Positions 1-6,544 of a stretch of DNA of 26,663 nucleotides are shown here, one piece after another. The notes under the pieces are model-generated. The model was not told the origin of the DNA. It searched no databases and saw nothing but the letters and a program-made list of their open reading frames with translations. Position 1 is the first letter of the stretch, and every line of letters begins with the position of its first letter. The position numbers and the translations under genes were made by a program. This DNA comes from a virus: the IMG/VR virus record IMGVR_UViG_3300046455_000050, positions 1 to 26,663 of that record; one strand, written 5' to 3'.

Positions 1-1
1 C

Positions 2-841
2 GCTTACCAACTCGGTAAGAAGTCGGCAGAAGCCAAGCGTGAACTTGAGTACCACTTCGTGGGCCTCTCGCAGAACGCTGCAGTCGGTGCAGAAGCTACG
101 GCACGCAAGTTCGGTAACGTGTGGGGCGCTGATGCTGGTTCGGCAAAGATCATCGCTGCTGCGAACACGATCGACAAGACGGCAACCCCGGCTGCCCTGA
201 CGGAAGCTGACATCCTCTCGGCAAACCAAAAGCTGTACGAGAACGGTGGTGAAGCTAAGTTCCTGATGATCAAACCGGCTGACTCGCTGATCGTTGCGGG
301 CTTCTCGGCGGCTGCTGGCCGTATGCGTGACTTCGGTGGCGATAAGGCCATCGTCAACGTTGTGGACCTGTACGTCTCGCCTTAACCCCATGGGGCGAGT
401 AAAACCTTTTCTGATTGACTTGGAAACCCTGCAGAGGGCAACAAGGGGCAAGCAAGCGAAAGCTGTGCAGCCTGAACGACTAAGCGAAAAGGACCCGCAA
501 GGGTATGCGATAGTCTGACCTCCCATATAACTAACGAAGTGGGAGAGGGATTGCCGAAGAGCATCCCCGCCTAGGGTAGTACGCTAGGTCATTAAAGTAA
601 CAGAATGTTTGGTGAACAAAAAGTTGTCATCAACCGCTTCATGAAGGCCGACAGCGCCCTGCTGTTCGATCCGGCTAACTGGAAGATCAGCACGCTCCGC
701 GCATGGTTCCGTAACCCGCTGGCTATCACGGGCGATGGACACCGTGAGCAGATCGTTGGTGAGTTCGGTCTCAAGCACGTCAACTATGGTGCCTCGGGTG
801 CCGTTATCGGCCTGACCGGCACGAACCCGCTGGTCCCGTAA
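2..841 (+). CDS. Major capsid protein (5'-truncated by window; exons <2-382 and 608-841)
   Basis: This is the C-terminal part of the phage major head protein. The reading frame is open from base 2 and runs to codon CCT at 380-382, where an in-frame TAA follows at once. It resumes at TTT 608 and ends at TAA 839-841. Joined, the text reads VDLYVSP-FGEQKVVINRFM, which matches the continuous C-terminal pattern of the DUF5309 (SU10-type) capsid family, with later hallmarks LLFDP and a GEFGLKHVN-like strand near the end. The break is explained by a group I intron (383-607). The GTG at 59 is not the start, because the family-like sequence continues upstream of it. Without splicing the protein would lose its last 78 residues. 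Family assignment rests on remembered sequence pattern, not on a search; a capsid role is likely, and the intron joint is well supported. Confidence 0.82.
383..607 (+). ncRNA. Group I self-splicing intron in the capsid gene
   Basis: A compact 225-nt group I intron without an internal ORF. The 5' exon end CUCGCCU (376-382) pairs with an internal guide GGGCGAG (393-399), giving the canonical U-G wobble at the splice site (U382-G393). P7 is visible as GACUA (478-482) with UAGUC (511-515), inside sequences resembling the conserved R (GAACGACUA) and S (GCGAUAGUC) elements. Between them is P8, ACCC (493-496) and GGGU (501-504) closed by a GCAA tetraloop. A GAAA-capped hairpin lies at about 457-466. 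P9 is CUCCCA (520-525) with UGGGAG (540-545). The last intron base is G607, as the mechanism requires. The intron length keeps the capsid frame. It opens with UAA, so unspliced message stops exactly at the junction. Confidence 0.93.
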
Positions 842-896
842 GCAATATGGACCTAGCCGGTATCTCTATGCCGGTAGTTTCACCTTAGTTGTACTC

Positions 897-916
897 AGGG
901 GCCCTACGGGGCTCCT
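897..916 (+). terminator. Hairpin after the capsid gene, weak terminator candidate
   Basis: AGGGGCC (897-903) can pair with GGCTCCT (910-916), including one G-U pair, around a 6-nt loop. The following bases are only moderately T-rich, so this may be an attenuator, a processing hairpin or nothing functional. A second small hairpin (CCGGTAT with ATGCCGG, about 857-873) precedes it. Confidence 0.3.
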
Positions 917-979
917 CCAAATTCCTTTACGCCCTGCGCTGCTCCTACTCTCGGTAGCGTGGGGCCTTTTCTCGCCCCT

Positions 980-1276
980 ATGTCCCATCAATATCACGAC
1001 ATCAACCGCTCGATCAGTGAGAACACTGATGGGCACATTATTGAACGCGTGCAACACATTCCCCAAGGATTCCTCGAGCGCCTAAAGGCAGAACGAGACG
1101 AATCCACCAGTGTCCGCGAGACGGAACACCAACGTGTTGCATCCATCCCCACCTGTTTGGTCGAGAAGTGGATCTCCGAAGGCTATGACTTCTGGAACGA
1201 ACCTGTCTCGAAGATCGTTGCCAAGTTGAAGAACGAAGGCCTCGAGTACTTCCTCACGACCGCTAAGAGCGTCTAA
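980..1276 (+). CDS. Conserved small phage protein downstream of the capsid gene
   Basis: A 98-residue soluble, charged protein. I chose ATG 980 over the in-frame GTG at 959 because the extra N-terminal residues read through G/C-rich hairpin sequence; neither start has a strong Shine-Dalgarno. The C-terminal half (VASIPTCLVEKW, then a basic helix and the ending TTAKSV) resembles small proteins that often sit between capsid and adaptor genes in podoviruses. No enzymatic motif, membrane segment or signal peptide is visible. Its stop overlaps the next start as TAATG at 1274-1278, which suggests translational coupling with the adaptor. A structural or assembly role is inferred only from position. 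Confidence 0.7.
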   Translation: MSHQYHDINRSISENTDGHIIERVQHIPQGFLERLKAERDESTSVRETEHQRVASIPTCLVEKWISEGYDFWNEPVSKIVAKLKNEGLEYFLTTAKSV

Positions 1277-1887
1277 TGAACTTCAAACAAGTCCGCGATA
1301 AGGTCGCCGGTCTGCTCAACCGTAATGACGCCACCGATGCTCTCCTCAAGGACTTCGTTTCGATGGCGCAAGGCCGGATTGAGCGAACCCTCCGCACTCC
1401 AGGCCAAGAGCGCATCAGTGTATCCACAGGGAACGCATTGGCCTCTGAGGACGAGATTATCTTACCTCAAGATTTTCTCTCGCTTAAGCACCTGTACTCC
1501 GGGGACACCCTGCTGTCCAACAAGGATCTCTCGCACTTCCTTAGGCTCCCAAAGAGCACAGGGACTCCCCAGTACTACTGCCGCATTGGTGGTTCCTTCC
1601 TGGTCAAGCCCGCAGTTCCCTTGGGTACCTCGGTCTACATGATCTATTACGGTGCCCAACCTGAACTGGTCAATGACACCGATACCAACCTCTTCACCAC
1701 GGTCCTCGCTGACCTGTTGATCTACTGCGCTCTTGCCTTCGCTAGTGATTACTTCGTTGATGATCGTGTCACTGGCTTCGAAGCTCGCTACGAGATGCTC
1801 TTCGGTGAAGTCGTTGAGCAAGCACGCCTGACGGATACCGACCAAAGCACACAGGCCATTGAGCCTTCATACGACTCGGAGTATTAA
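1276..1887 (+). CDS. Head-tail adaptor protein (SU10-type adaptor-like)
   Basis: A 203-residue protein that probably joins the portal to the tail in the mature virion. It starts with a helix (MNFKQVRDKVAGLLNRND), followed by MAQGRIERTLRTPGQE, an EIILPQDFLSLKHLY strand region and a C-terminal helical pair containing FASDYFVDDR and FEARYEMLFGEV. This order (an N-terminal helix carrying a QGRIERTLR-like arginine motif, a central LP.DFL strand, then a late alpha-hairpin) is what I associate with phage head-tail adaptors. Length is ordinary for the group. It is coupled on both sides by TAATG overlaps, to the 98-residue protein before it and the tail fibre after it. Function is inferred from pattern and gene order. 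Confidence 0.68.
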   Translation: MNFKQVRDKVAGLLNRNDATDALLKDFVSMAQGRIERTLRTPGQERISVSTGNALASEDEIILPQDFLSLKHLYSGDTLLSNKDLSHFLRLPKSTGTPQYYCRIGGSFLVKPAVPLGTSVYMIYYGAQPELVNDTDTNLFTTVLADLLIYCALAFASDYFVDDRVTGFEARYEMLFGEVVEQARLTDTDQSTQAIEPSYDSEY

Positions 1888-3551
1888 TGGCTACTAGTTT
1901 CTTCAACGGGGAATCGACGTTCCCTGAGAATAACACCACGGATCAACTGATTGACGCACTTCAAGCGCAGTTGGCTGACTCCGCAGCAGAGTCTACGGCT
2001 GCCCAAGCGGCTGCTGTGTCTGCCCAAGCTTCCGCTAGTAACGCTGCGATCTCCGAGGCTAACGTAGCGGGCCTCTCCCAGGCTGCTACGGATACCCTCT
2101 CGCAAGCTACCACGGCTTTGGCTGCTGCTAACGCTGCTATTGCCTCTACGGCTGCTTCGGCAACCACGGCAACCAATAAGGCTGCTGAGGCTTCCAATAG
2201 TGCCCTCGGTGCTGCGAACTCCGCAACGGCTGCGGGGATTAGTGAGACAAACTCCGCAGCCTCGGCTGCTGCTGCGCTGGCATCTAAGAATGCTGCGGGG
2301 ACTTCGGAGTCCAATGCTGCTACTTCGGCTGCTGCTGCCCTCTCGAGCAAGAATGCTGCGGGTACTAGTGAGACGAATGCGGCTGCTTCAGCAACTGCAG
2401 CGAACACCAGTAAGAACAATGCGGCAACCAGCGAGACCAACGCGGCCTCTAGTGCCACTGCGGCTAACGCGAGCAAGGTGAACGCAGGGACTAGCGAAAC
2501 GAATGCTGCTGCTAGTGCTGCTGCTGCCTTGGTTAGCCAGAACGCTGCGGCTGCTTCGGCAACCCTGACCACGAACCAGACGGCATACCTTGCTGGTAGG
2601 AACCGGATCATCAACGGTGCCTGCAGTGTTGCCCAACGTGCCTCCGTAAGTGTCACAGGTGCTCAGGTGTACGGCCAATGCGACCGTTGGACTGGGATTA
2701 TCTACGGCAGTGCTGGTGGGGCACAGACCCTAGACCAAGCGGCTATCGCTCTCAACAGTGTCAATCGCTTCTGGGTACGCGAGACCGTAACAACCCCTGT
2801 CACGTCCCTAACTGGCAGTAACGGGTGGGGCGGGATTCAGCAGCTTATTGAGGGCTTCAACAGCCACGATCTTCTTGGCAAGCAAGTCACTATCTCCTTC
2901 TGGTTCGTCTCCAACGTAACTGGGAATTTCTCAGTGGCTTTGCGAGATGCCCCTACTTCCTTCTCGTACATCACTAGTTTCGCGGCAACGGCTAACGTCC
3001 CTGTCAAGGTGTCTTTCACGACTCCCACGCTCCCCACGGGGCTGAGTGTTCCTTACAGCACTGCCGCAGGGCTGGTCCTCTCCGTTGGTGCCTTGTCAAC
3101 CGGGACTCTTCAGTGTGCTACAGGCTCACTGAACACATGGGCCTCTGGGACCTTTGTGAGTGCCCAAGGTGCCACGAACTGGGGGACCACCAACGGTAAC
3201 TTCATTGCTATCACTGATGTTCAACTTGAGGAAGGATCGGTAGCAACCCCCTTCGAACGCCGTCAGTACGGTGAGGAATTCGCGCTGTGTCAGCGGTATT
3301 ACGAGGCAGGGCAGACAAACGTAATGCAGTCCCCAAGTACGGCATCTGCTGTCGGCTCTCAGGTTAAGTTTTCTGTGGCAAAGCGCTCCCCCCCTACGAT
3401 AGCCCTAGTCCGTCAATTTTCCTCCGGGGCTATCCCGGCAACTAGCTTGTCCGCGTCTCCAACTTCTGAGAGCGTCCTTGTGTACGTAGTAACAACTGCT
3501 GGCGGGGTAATGCAGGCGCAAGATGCCTGGACAGCGAGCGCGGAACTCTAA
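1887..3551 (+). CDS. Tail fibre / receptor-binding protein with tandem coiled-coil repeats
   Basis: A 554-residue fibre. Residues 1-30 are a short N-terminal segment, probably for virion attachment; there is no obvious T7 gp17-type anchor. Residues 31-230 are extremely Ala/Ser/Thr/Asn-rich and contain five tandem 21-residue units (117-221), each three heptads long, typical of a trimeric fibre shaft. From residue 238 (GRNRIINGACSVAQR) a globular part begins with the NRIING..(S/A)..QR pattern common at the start of phage fibre distal domains. It contains a jelly-roll-like region and the QLEEGSVATPFERR motif near 450. The far C-terminus is probably the host-contact tip. The gene is followed at once by a fibre-chaperone-like gene, which supports the call. 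Confidence 0.85.
   Translation: MATSFFNGESTFPENNTTDQLIDALQAQLADSAAESTAAQAAAVSAQASASNAAISEANVAGLSQAATDTLSQATTALAAANAAIASTAASATTATNKAAEASNSALGAANSATAAGISETNSAASAAAALASKNAAGTSESNAATSAAAALSSKNAAGTSETNAAASATAANTSKNNAATSETNAASSATAANASKVNAGTSETNAAASAAAALVSQNAAAASATLTTNQTAYLAGRNRIINGACSVAQRASVSVTGAQVYGQCDRWTGIIYGSAGGAQTLDQAAIALNSVNRFWVRETVTTPVTSLTGSNGWGGIQQLIEGFNSHDLLGKQVTISFWFVSNVTGNFSVALRDAPTSFSYITSFAATANVPVKVSFTTPTLPTGLSVPYSTAAGLVLSVGALSTGTLQCATGSLNTWASGTFVSAQGATNWGTTNGNFIAITDVQLEEGSVATPFERRQYGEEFALCQRYYEAGQTNVMQSPSTASAVGSQVKFSVAKRSPPTIALVRQFSSGAIPATSLSASPTSESVLVYVVTTAGGVMQAQDAWTASAEL
2235..2549 (+). repeat. Five tandem 63-bp in-frame repeats in the tail fibre shaft
   Basis: Five head-to-tail units encode residues 117-137, 138-158, 159-179, 180-200 and 201-221. 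Each begins G/A-(I/T)-S-E-(T/S)-N and ends with a K/Q-(N/V)-N/A-A type sequence. Units differ at several positions in DNA and protein, so they have diverged since duplication. Such repeats can change copy number by recombination and so alter fibre length. Confidence 0.85.
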
Positions 3552-3553
3552 AG

Positions 3554-3976
3554 ATGACTTATACACTCAACCCGCAGGGTGGCGTGGTTCGTGATGCTGA
3601 TGGTGCCTTCATCCCCAAGGACCCCCAGAACACCGACTATGCCACCTATCTCGCATGGGTCGCTCTGGGAAACTCTGCAACCGTCCAAGCACCTGTAGTA
3701 GACCTCCAAAAGGTTCTCACGGACACCGTGCAGTCCCTCATGGACACCAAGGCCCAGTCGTATCACTACGATGACCTGACAACAGCCGTAACGTACGCAG
3801 AGGAACCCTCGGTCCCTAAGTTCCAAGAGGAAGGCCAAGCGTTCCGTGCGTGGCGTTCTCAGGTGTGGGCTACGGCCTACTCGATCCTCGGGGAAGTCCA
3901 AGCGGGACACCGTAGTTTCCCCACGGTTGCTGAGGTCCCTGGGCTGCTCCCTCCGTTCCCCTTAGACACACCATGA
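3554..3976 (+). CDS. Tail fibre assembly/chaperone-like protein
   Basis: A 140-residue protein starting two bases after the tail fibre stop. The N-terminus (LNPQGGVVRDADGAFIPKDPQNTDYATYLAWVALGN) and the C-terminal half (Y-DDLTTAVTYAEEPSVPKFQEEGQAFRAWRSQVW) match the layout of phage proteins with a DUF4376-like region: a helix, TY(A)..S.P.F..EG.A...WR..VW. These usually lie directly behind fibre genes and act as fibre assembly chaperones or minor fibre components. No membrane segment or catalytic motif is seen. Its end overlaps the next gene as ATGA at 3973-3976. The role is inferred from this family resemblance and position. Confidence 0.68.
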   Translation: MTYTLNPQGGVVRDADGAFIPKDPQNTDYATYLAWVALGNSATVQAPVVDLQKVLTDTVQSLMDTKAQSYHYDDLTTAVTYAEEPSVPKFQEEGQAFRAWRSQVWATAYSILGEVQAGHRSFPTVAEVPGLLPPFPLDTP

Positions 3977-4194
3977 AGTACCTCTGGAACCTCCTGGTCT
4001 CCCTTGACCAGTTCATCAACACGTTCCTCTTAGGGGACCCTGACGAGACTCTCTCTAGCCGTGCCGCCAAGGCAATGCTTAAGGGGAAGCGTTGGGGCTG
4101 TGTGCTCTGTCGCCTCCTCGATTATGTGGAGAAGAATCACTGCCTGAAGTCCCTTGAGGTTGATGAGGGCTCACAGGCAATTCTTAAAGACTAG
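3973..4194 (+). CDS. Small conserved phage protein of unknown function
   Basis: A 73-residue protein starting within an ATGA overlap with the fibre-chaperone gene. It has an amphipathic N-terminus (MKYLWNLLVSLDQFINTFL), then GDPDETLSSRAAKA and a Cys/His-bearing part (GCVLCRLLDYVEKNHCLKS) that might bind a metal. The pattern GDPDETLS(S)R....W.CVLC.LLD recurs, as I recall, in small phage proteins near lysis or fibre genes; their function is not known to me. No clear transmembrane helix is present, so it is not an obvious holin or spanin. Confidence 0.65.
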   Translation: MKYLWNLLVSLDQFINTFLLGDPDETLSSRAAKAMLKGKRWGCVLCRLLDYVEKNHCLKSLEVDEGSQAILKD

Positions 4195-4201
4195 GATCAA
4201 T

Positions 4202-4666
4202 ATGACATGGTGTGAATACGCCGAAAAACAAATCAAGGGTTATGAGGGGTGTGAGCTTCACGCATACCCTGACCCTGCAACTGGTGGCGCACCGTGGACC
4301 ATTGGTTATGGTGCAACAGGCCCTGGGATCTCCAAGGGAACCGTGTGGACCCAAGAGCAAGCTGATGTGGACCTGCGGGCCCGTGTGGTTTCCCTTGGTG
4401 CCTTCGTGGACTCAGTTGTGAAGGTCCCGGTTTCCGATGAACAGAAGGCTGCCCTGATCTCCTTTGCATACAACGTGGGCAAGGGGGCTCTCAAGGGCTC
4501 CACGCTGCTCCTGAAGTTGAATGCAGGGGATGTCGAAGGGGCCTCCAAAGAGTTCCTTAGGTGGAATAAGGCCGCTGGAAAGGTGATGGCTGGTCTGACG
4601 AAACGAAGGGATGGGGAGCGGGCATTGTTCATCCTCGGCTCTAACTTCACAAAGGCTGCAGCATGA
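4202..4666 (+). CDS. Endolysin, T4-type lysozyme (glycoside hydrolase family 24)
   Basis: A 154-residue muramidase that cleaves the N-acetylmuramic acid to N-acetylglucosamine bond of peptidoglycan at lysis. The family catalytic set is visible as Glu15 (in YEGCELHAYPD), Asp24 and Thr33 (PWTIGYG). The later hallmarks DEQKAALISFAYNVGKGALKGSTLL and the C-terminal LTKRRDGERALF are also present. ATG 4202 was chosen because AGGA lies 6-9 bases upstream and the protein then begins at the family's usual first helix; an in-frame TTG 48 bases upstream runs through the preceding gene. There is no signal-anchor segment, so release should depend on a holin, and candidates follow immediately. Confidence 0.93.
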   Translation: MTWCEYAEKQIKGYEGCELHAYPDPATGGAPWTIGYGATGPGISKGTVWTQEQADVDLRARVVSLGAFVDSVVKVPVSDEQKAALISFAYNVGKGALKGSTLLLKLNAGDVEGASKEFLRWNKAAGKVMAGLTKRRDGERALFILGSNFTKAAA

Positions 4667-4887
4667 GCGATCACGACAACCGGATTGCTCGTCTGGAGTT
4701 CCGTGCTGATGCTACGGACCTAGACCTCAAGGACCTGAAGAGGAACCAAGAGGTCTTCGGAGACAGTCTCTCAGCCATCAAGAATACCCTCCTACAAATC
4801 AAGTACGCCCTCTACGGGGGTGGTGTTGTGTTCGCACTGAGCACACTGGGCCTCAAGGAAACCATCCTGAAGCTCGTCCTACATTGA
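4663..4887 (+). CDS. Coiled-coil plus single transmembrane protein, holin-associated (XhlA-like) candidate
   Basis: A 74-residue protein overlapping the endolysin stop as ATGA. Residues 6-45 form a charged heptad-rich helix (IARLEFRADATDLDLKDLKRNQEVF...) and residues 48-68 a hydrophobic segment (YALYGGGVVFALSTLGL). A coiled coil followed by one C-terminal membrane helix is the architecture of XhlA-type lysis accessory proteins. The lysis context supports this, but holin activity cannot be decided from sequence alone. Confidence 0.68.
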   Translation: MSDHDNRIARLEFRADATDLDLKDLKRNQEVFGDSLSAIKNTLLQIKYALYGGGVVFALSTLGLKETILKLVLH

Positions 4888-4898
4888 GATAAAACAAA

Positions 4899-5078
4899 AT
4901 GGAATTTCTGAACCGTTTCAAAGAGCCCTCGACCTGGGCCGGTATCGCTGTCCTCGCGCAACTCGTGGCACCCCAACTGGGTCTCCACGGGGACGTTGGT
5001 GGTGCAGCTACGCAGATCGGCGCGGCTATCGCGGCTGTCGCTGCTGTGGTCCGTGCTGAACAAGCCATCACGAAATAA
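4899..5078 (+). CDS. Putative holin (59 residues)
   Basis: This small gene starts at ATG 4899 and stops at TAA 5076-5078. The product begins MEFLNRFKEPSTWAGIAVLAQ, a pattern recurring in small phage membrane proteins near endolysins (short amphipathic start, EPSTWAG, then hydrophobic helix). A second hydrophobic stretch rich in Ala/Ile/Val follows (residues 36-50) before a charged end. It probably spans the inner membrane and controls the timing of endolysin release. Its position just after the endolysin and coiled-coil protein supports the call; whether this or the previous gene is the main holin is open. Confidence 0.7.
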   Translation: MEFLNRFKEPSTWAGIAVLAQLVAPQLGLHGDVGGAATQIGAAIAAVAAVVRAEQAITK

Positions 5079-5086
5079 GGAGCCTT

Positions 5087-5410
5087 ATGGCGAATATCTC
5101 GACTTTCGCAGGGGCTCAGGTCAAGGGCAGCATTCCCCTCGTGGGTGAAGTGGCTACCTACAACATCACAGGGGCTGCCAAGTTGATCAAGGTGGGCCCT
5201 GGTCGTATCGGTAAGATCACCACGATTGTGGCTGGATCTACGGCTGGCACGATCAATGATGTTGCTACCACTGGTGCGGCTGCAGTTGGCAACCAGATTG
5301 GGGTTATCCCGAATACGGCTGCAAACGTAGTGGAATACAACTGGCCGTTCGATAAGGGGCTGGTGATTGTTCCGGGTACGGGCCAAGTGTTGGCTGTGAG
5401 CTTCTTGTAG
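5087..5410 (+). CDS. Small beta-rich structural protein, possible decoration or fibre protein
   Basis: A 107-residue protein with a strong Shine-Dalgarno (AAGGAG, about 6 bases before ATG 5087). It is Gly/Ala/Thr/Val-rich with alternating hydrophobic strands (KLIKVGPGRIGKITTIVAG, AAAVGNQIGVIP, KGLVIVPGTGQVLAVSF). This resembles small beta-sandwich proteins encoded at the ends of podovirus structural operons. No Cys, signal peptide or membrane helix is present. It is the last gene before the terminator. Function is inferred; decoration, fibre and head completion are all possible. Confidence 0.65.
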   Translation: MANISTFAGAQVKGSIPLVGEVATYNITGAAKLIKVGPGRIGKITTIVAGSTAGTINDVATTGAAAVGNQIGVIPNTAANVVEYNWPFDKGLVIVPGTGQVLAVSFL

Positions 5411-5420
5411 TACGAAAGAC

Positions 5421-5468
5421 AAAAAGACCCCTCAGGTTTCCGTTATGGATTCCCGAGGGGTCTTTTTT
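5421..5468 (+). terminator. Strong rho-independent terminator closing the structural operon
   Basis: AAAAAGACCCCTC (5421-5433) pairs with GAGGGGTCTTTTT (5455-5467), and the stem ends in a run of six T (5463-5468). Because the left arm is A-rich, it can also work for leftward transcription and so isolates the structural genes from the convergent rep/par genes. Confidence 0.93.
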
Positions 5469-5640
5469 GTAACGCTAGGATTCGGTTTAGCGTTACCAAT
5501 ACCGAACGCTAACCTGTGGATAACTCTACTGTGGATAACTCCGTAGCGTTACAGAATACTCACACGTCCCCAGTCTAGCGAACGGTATCAGTAACGCTAA
5601 ACCCCGTAGCGAACGGTATGAGTAACGAAACAATACTTTT
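5469..5640. other. Plasmid-type replication origin: iteron-like repeats and two DnaA boxes
   Basis: Two perfect DnaA boxes (TTATCCACA read on the minus strand) lie in the same orientation at 5515-5523 and 5530-5538, 15 bp apart. Around them the 9-mer GTAACGCTA or its complement occurs at 5469-5477, 5488-5496, 5544-5552 and 5591-5599; the first two form an inverted pair. A 21-bp direct repeat with one mismatch lies at 5576-5596 and 5607-5627, each containing TAGCGAACGGTA. A related copy TACCGAACGCTA is at 5500-5511. An AT-rich stretch follows (about 5625-5660), running to the 3' end of the Rep candidate gene. Repeats, DnaA boxes, AT-rich region and adjacent initiator gene are the standard parts of an iteron plasmid origin. 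Confidence 0.82.
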
Positions 5641-5645
5641 AATAC

Positions 5646-6224
5646 TTAAGTTAACAATATGCGTGGACTCGACCCCGGAAGATGAGGGAGGAAGCTGTCA
5701 TCCTGATCTGGAACATCAGAGACCGCCACCTTGGTTCTGAGCACGCCCGCCTCAGGGTCCCAGACAAAACCGTCTCCAGGGATGATCTCGCAGTCCACGA
5801 AGGCTTCTGCGTTCGTCTGGTCCCCTCGGATCGCCTCTGCAACCCCCTCGACCACCTTGCGGAACTTTGCCGGTACGTAGTCGATTACCACGGTACAGAG
5901 CACTCGGGTCCCCATACGTACATCCATGCGTTCCCGAGCCACGTAGGTGCTACTACGCTTCCCCTTCCCTACGGTAAGCACCCGGAGCATCTTGAACGCC
6001 TCAAGGGTCTTCAGGGACGCGGTTACGGTCGTCTGTGACATCCCGGTCATCTCCGCGAGCTTGCGCTGTCCAGGCCAGCTTTCTCCGGTCTCGAAGTCTG
6101 CATGGGCTTTGATGGCTTGCCACACCCCGAAGGCACTCATTCCGATCTGAGCAGCGAGTCCCGAGGAGAAGAGGTCCCGTTGCATGGTCTGGTAGGTTGT
6201 ATCGATCTTGGCCTGAGAGGACAT
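5646..6224 (-). CDS. Winged-helix replication initiator candidate (Rep)
   Basis: A 192-residue protein with a very strong Shine-Dalgarno (AAGGAGGG) before ATG 6224. Residues 18-85 (LFSSGLAAQIGMSAFGVWQAIKAHAD, then GESWPGQRKLAEMTGMSQTTVTASLKTLEAFKMLRVL) form an HTH_36-type winged helix like those in plasmid and phage initiator proteins; the recognition helix is near residues 60-75. The rest has beta-strand character and no catalytic motif. It is the last gene of a leftward set with the partner and ParA genes and ends just before the origin-like repeats. That placement makes replication initiation the best inference; a transcriptional regulator is the main alternative. Confidence 0.66.
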   Translation of the reverse strand: MSSQAKIDTTYQTMQRDLFSSGLAAQIGMSAFGVWQAIKAHADFETGESWPGQRKLAEMTGMSQTTVTASLKTLEAFKMLRVLTVGKGKRSSTYVARERMDVRMGTRVLCTVVIDYVPAKFRKVVEGVAEAIRGDQTNAEAFVDCEIIPGDGFVWDPEAGVLRTKVAVSDVPDQDDSFLPHLPGSSPRILLT

Positions 6225-6544
6225 CAGTAGCCCTCCTTCTCAGCCTTGGCGATCTCAGCGTCCGCAGCAGCCTCCAGGGCAACCGGAACGAACTCCCTGA
6301 GGTTCTTGAAGCGCCCAGAGGCCTTGAGGTGGTTGAGCTTCATCTGGACCCTCTTGGGGACCTCGTAGCCGACCTTTACCCACTCATCATGTCCATCCCA
6401 AGGTTTCTTTCTTTCTAGATTACTTTCTAGGTTTCTTTCTTCCTCGATTTCTAAGTTTCTAGATTCAAGACTTGCAGGATTGGCGGCCCCCTTCGCTGCA
6501 ACACCCTTGGGGATCGCGAGCATATCCAGGGACCCCTTAGGCAT
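6224..6544 (-). CDS. ParA-partner, putative small centromere-binding protein
   Basis: A 106-residue basic protein. I chose ATG 6544, which overlaps the ParA stop by 8 bases, over an in-frame start at 6583 inside parA. The N-terminal half is extended and charged (SLESRNLEIEEERNLESNLERKK). The C-terminal half (VKVGYEVPKRVQMKLNHLKASGRFKNLREFVPVALE) has a strand followed by two helices, as in ribbon-helix-helix partition proteins. It sits directly behind parA, as ParG/ParB-type partners do. Its coding DNA contains CTAG motifs like those in front of parA. The stop overlaps the Rep start as TGATG. The partner role is inferred from context and the short fold pattern; a ParB of HTH type is not seen. 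Confidence 0.62.
   Translation of the reverse strand: MPKGSLDMLAIPKGVAAKGAANPASLESRNLEIEEERNLESNLERKKPWDGHDEWVKVGYEVPKRVQMKLNHLKASGRFKNLREFVPVALEAAADAEIAKAEKEGY
6410..6465. repeat. CTAG-centred repeat cluster inside the ParA-partner gene
   Basis: CTAG occurs at 6415-6418, 6427-6430 (12 bp apart) and 6459-6462, each within TTTCTAG on the plus strand, with a degenerate copy TTTCTAAG at 6448-6455. The motif AATCTAGAAAGAAA on the minus strand also occurs in the cluster in front of parA on the plus strand. On the protein level it produces the repetitive RNLE/SNLE residues. It may be a partition or autoregulatory site placed within the gene. Confidence 0.5.

Noticed and set aside
59-385. A separate 108-residue gene starting at GTG 59
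   Set aside because: The frame is open to the window edge and family-like sequence continues upstream; the TAA at 383 is the first codon of the intron, so this is capsid exon 1.
383-607. Homing endonuclease inside the intron
   Set aside because: The intron is 225 nt and filled by structural elements; no reading frame of endonuclease size exists.
605-841. A separate 78-residue gene starting at ATG 605
   Set aside because: The ATG is the last three bases of the intron; the rest is capsid exon 2.
2235-2549. CRISPR-like repeat array
   Set aside because: Repeats are adjacent 63-bp in-frame units without unique spacers; they code for a coiled coil.
1961-2656. Long Ala/Val-rich minus-strand reading frame
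   Set aside because: It is the antisense shadow of the Ala/Ser repeat region of the tail fibre gene and has no ribosome-binding site or family match.
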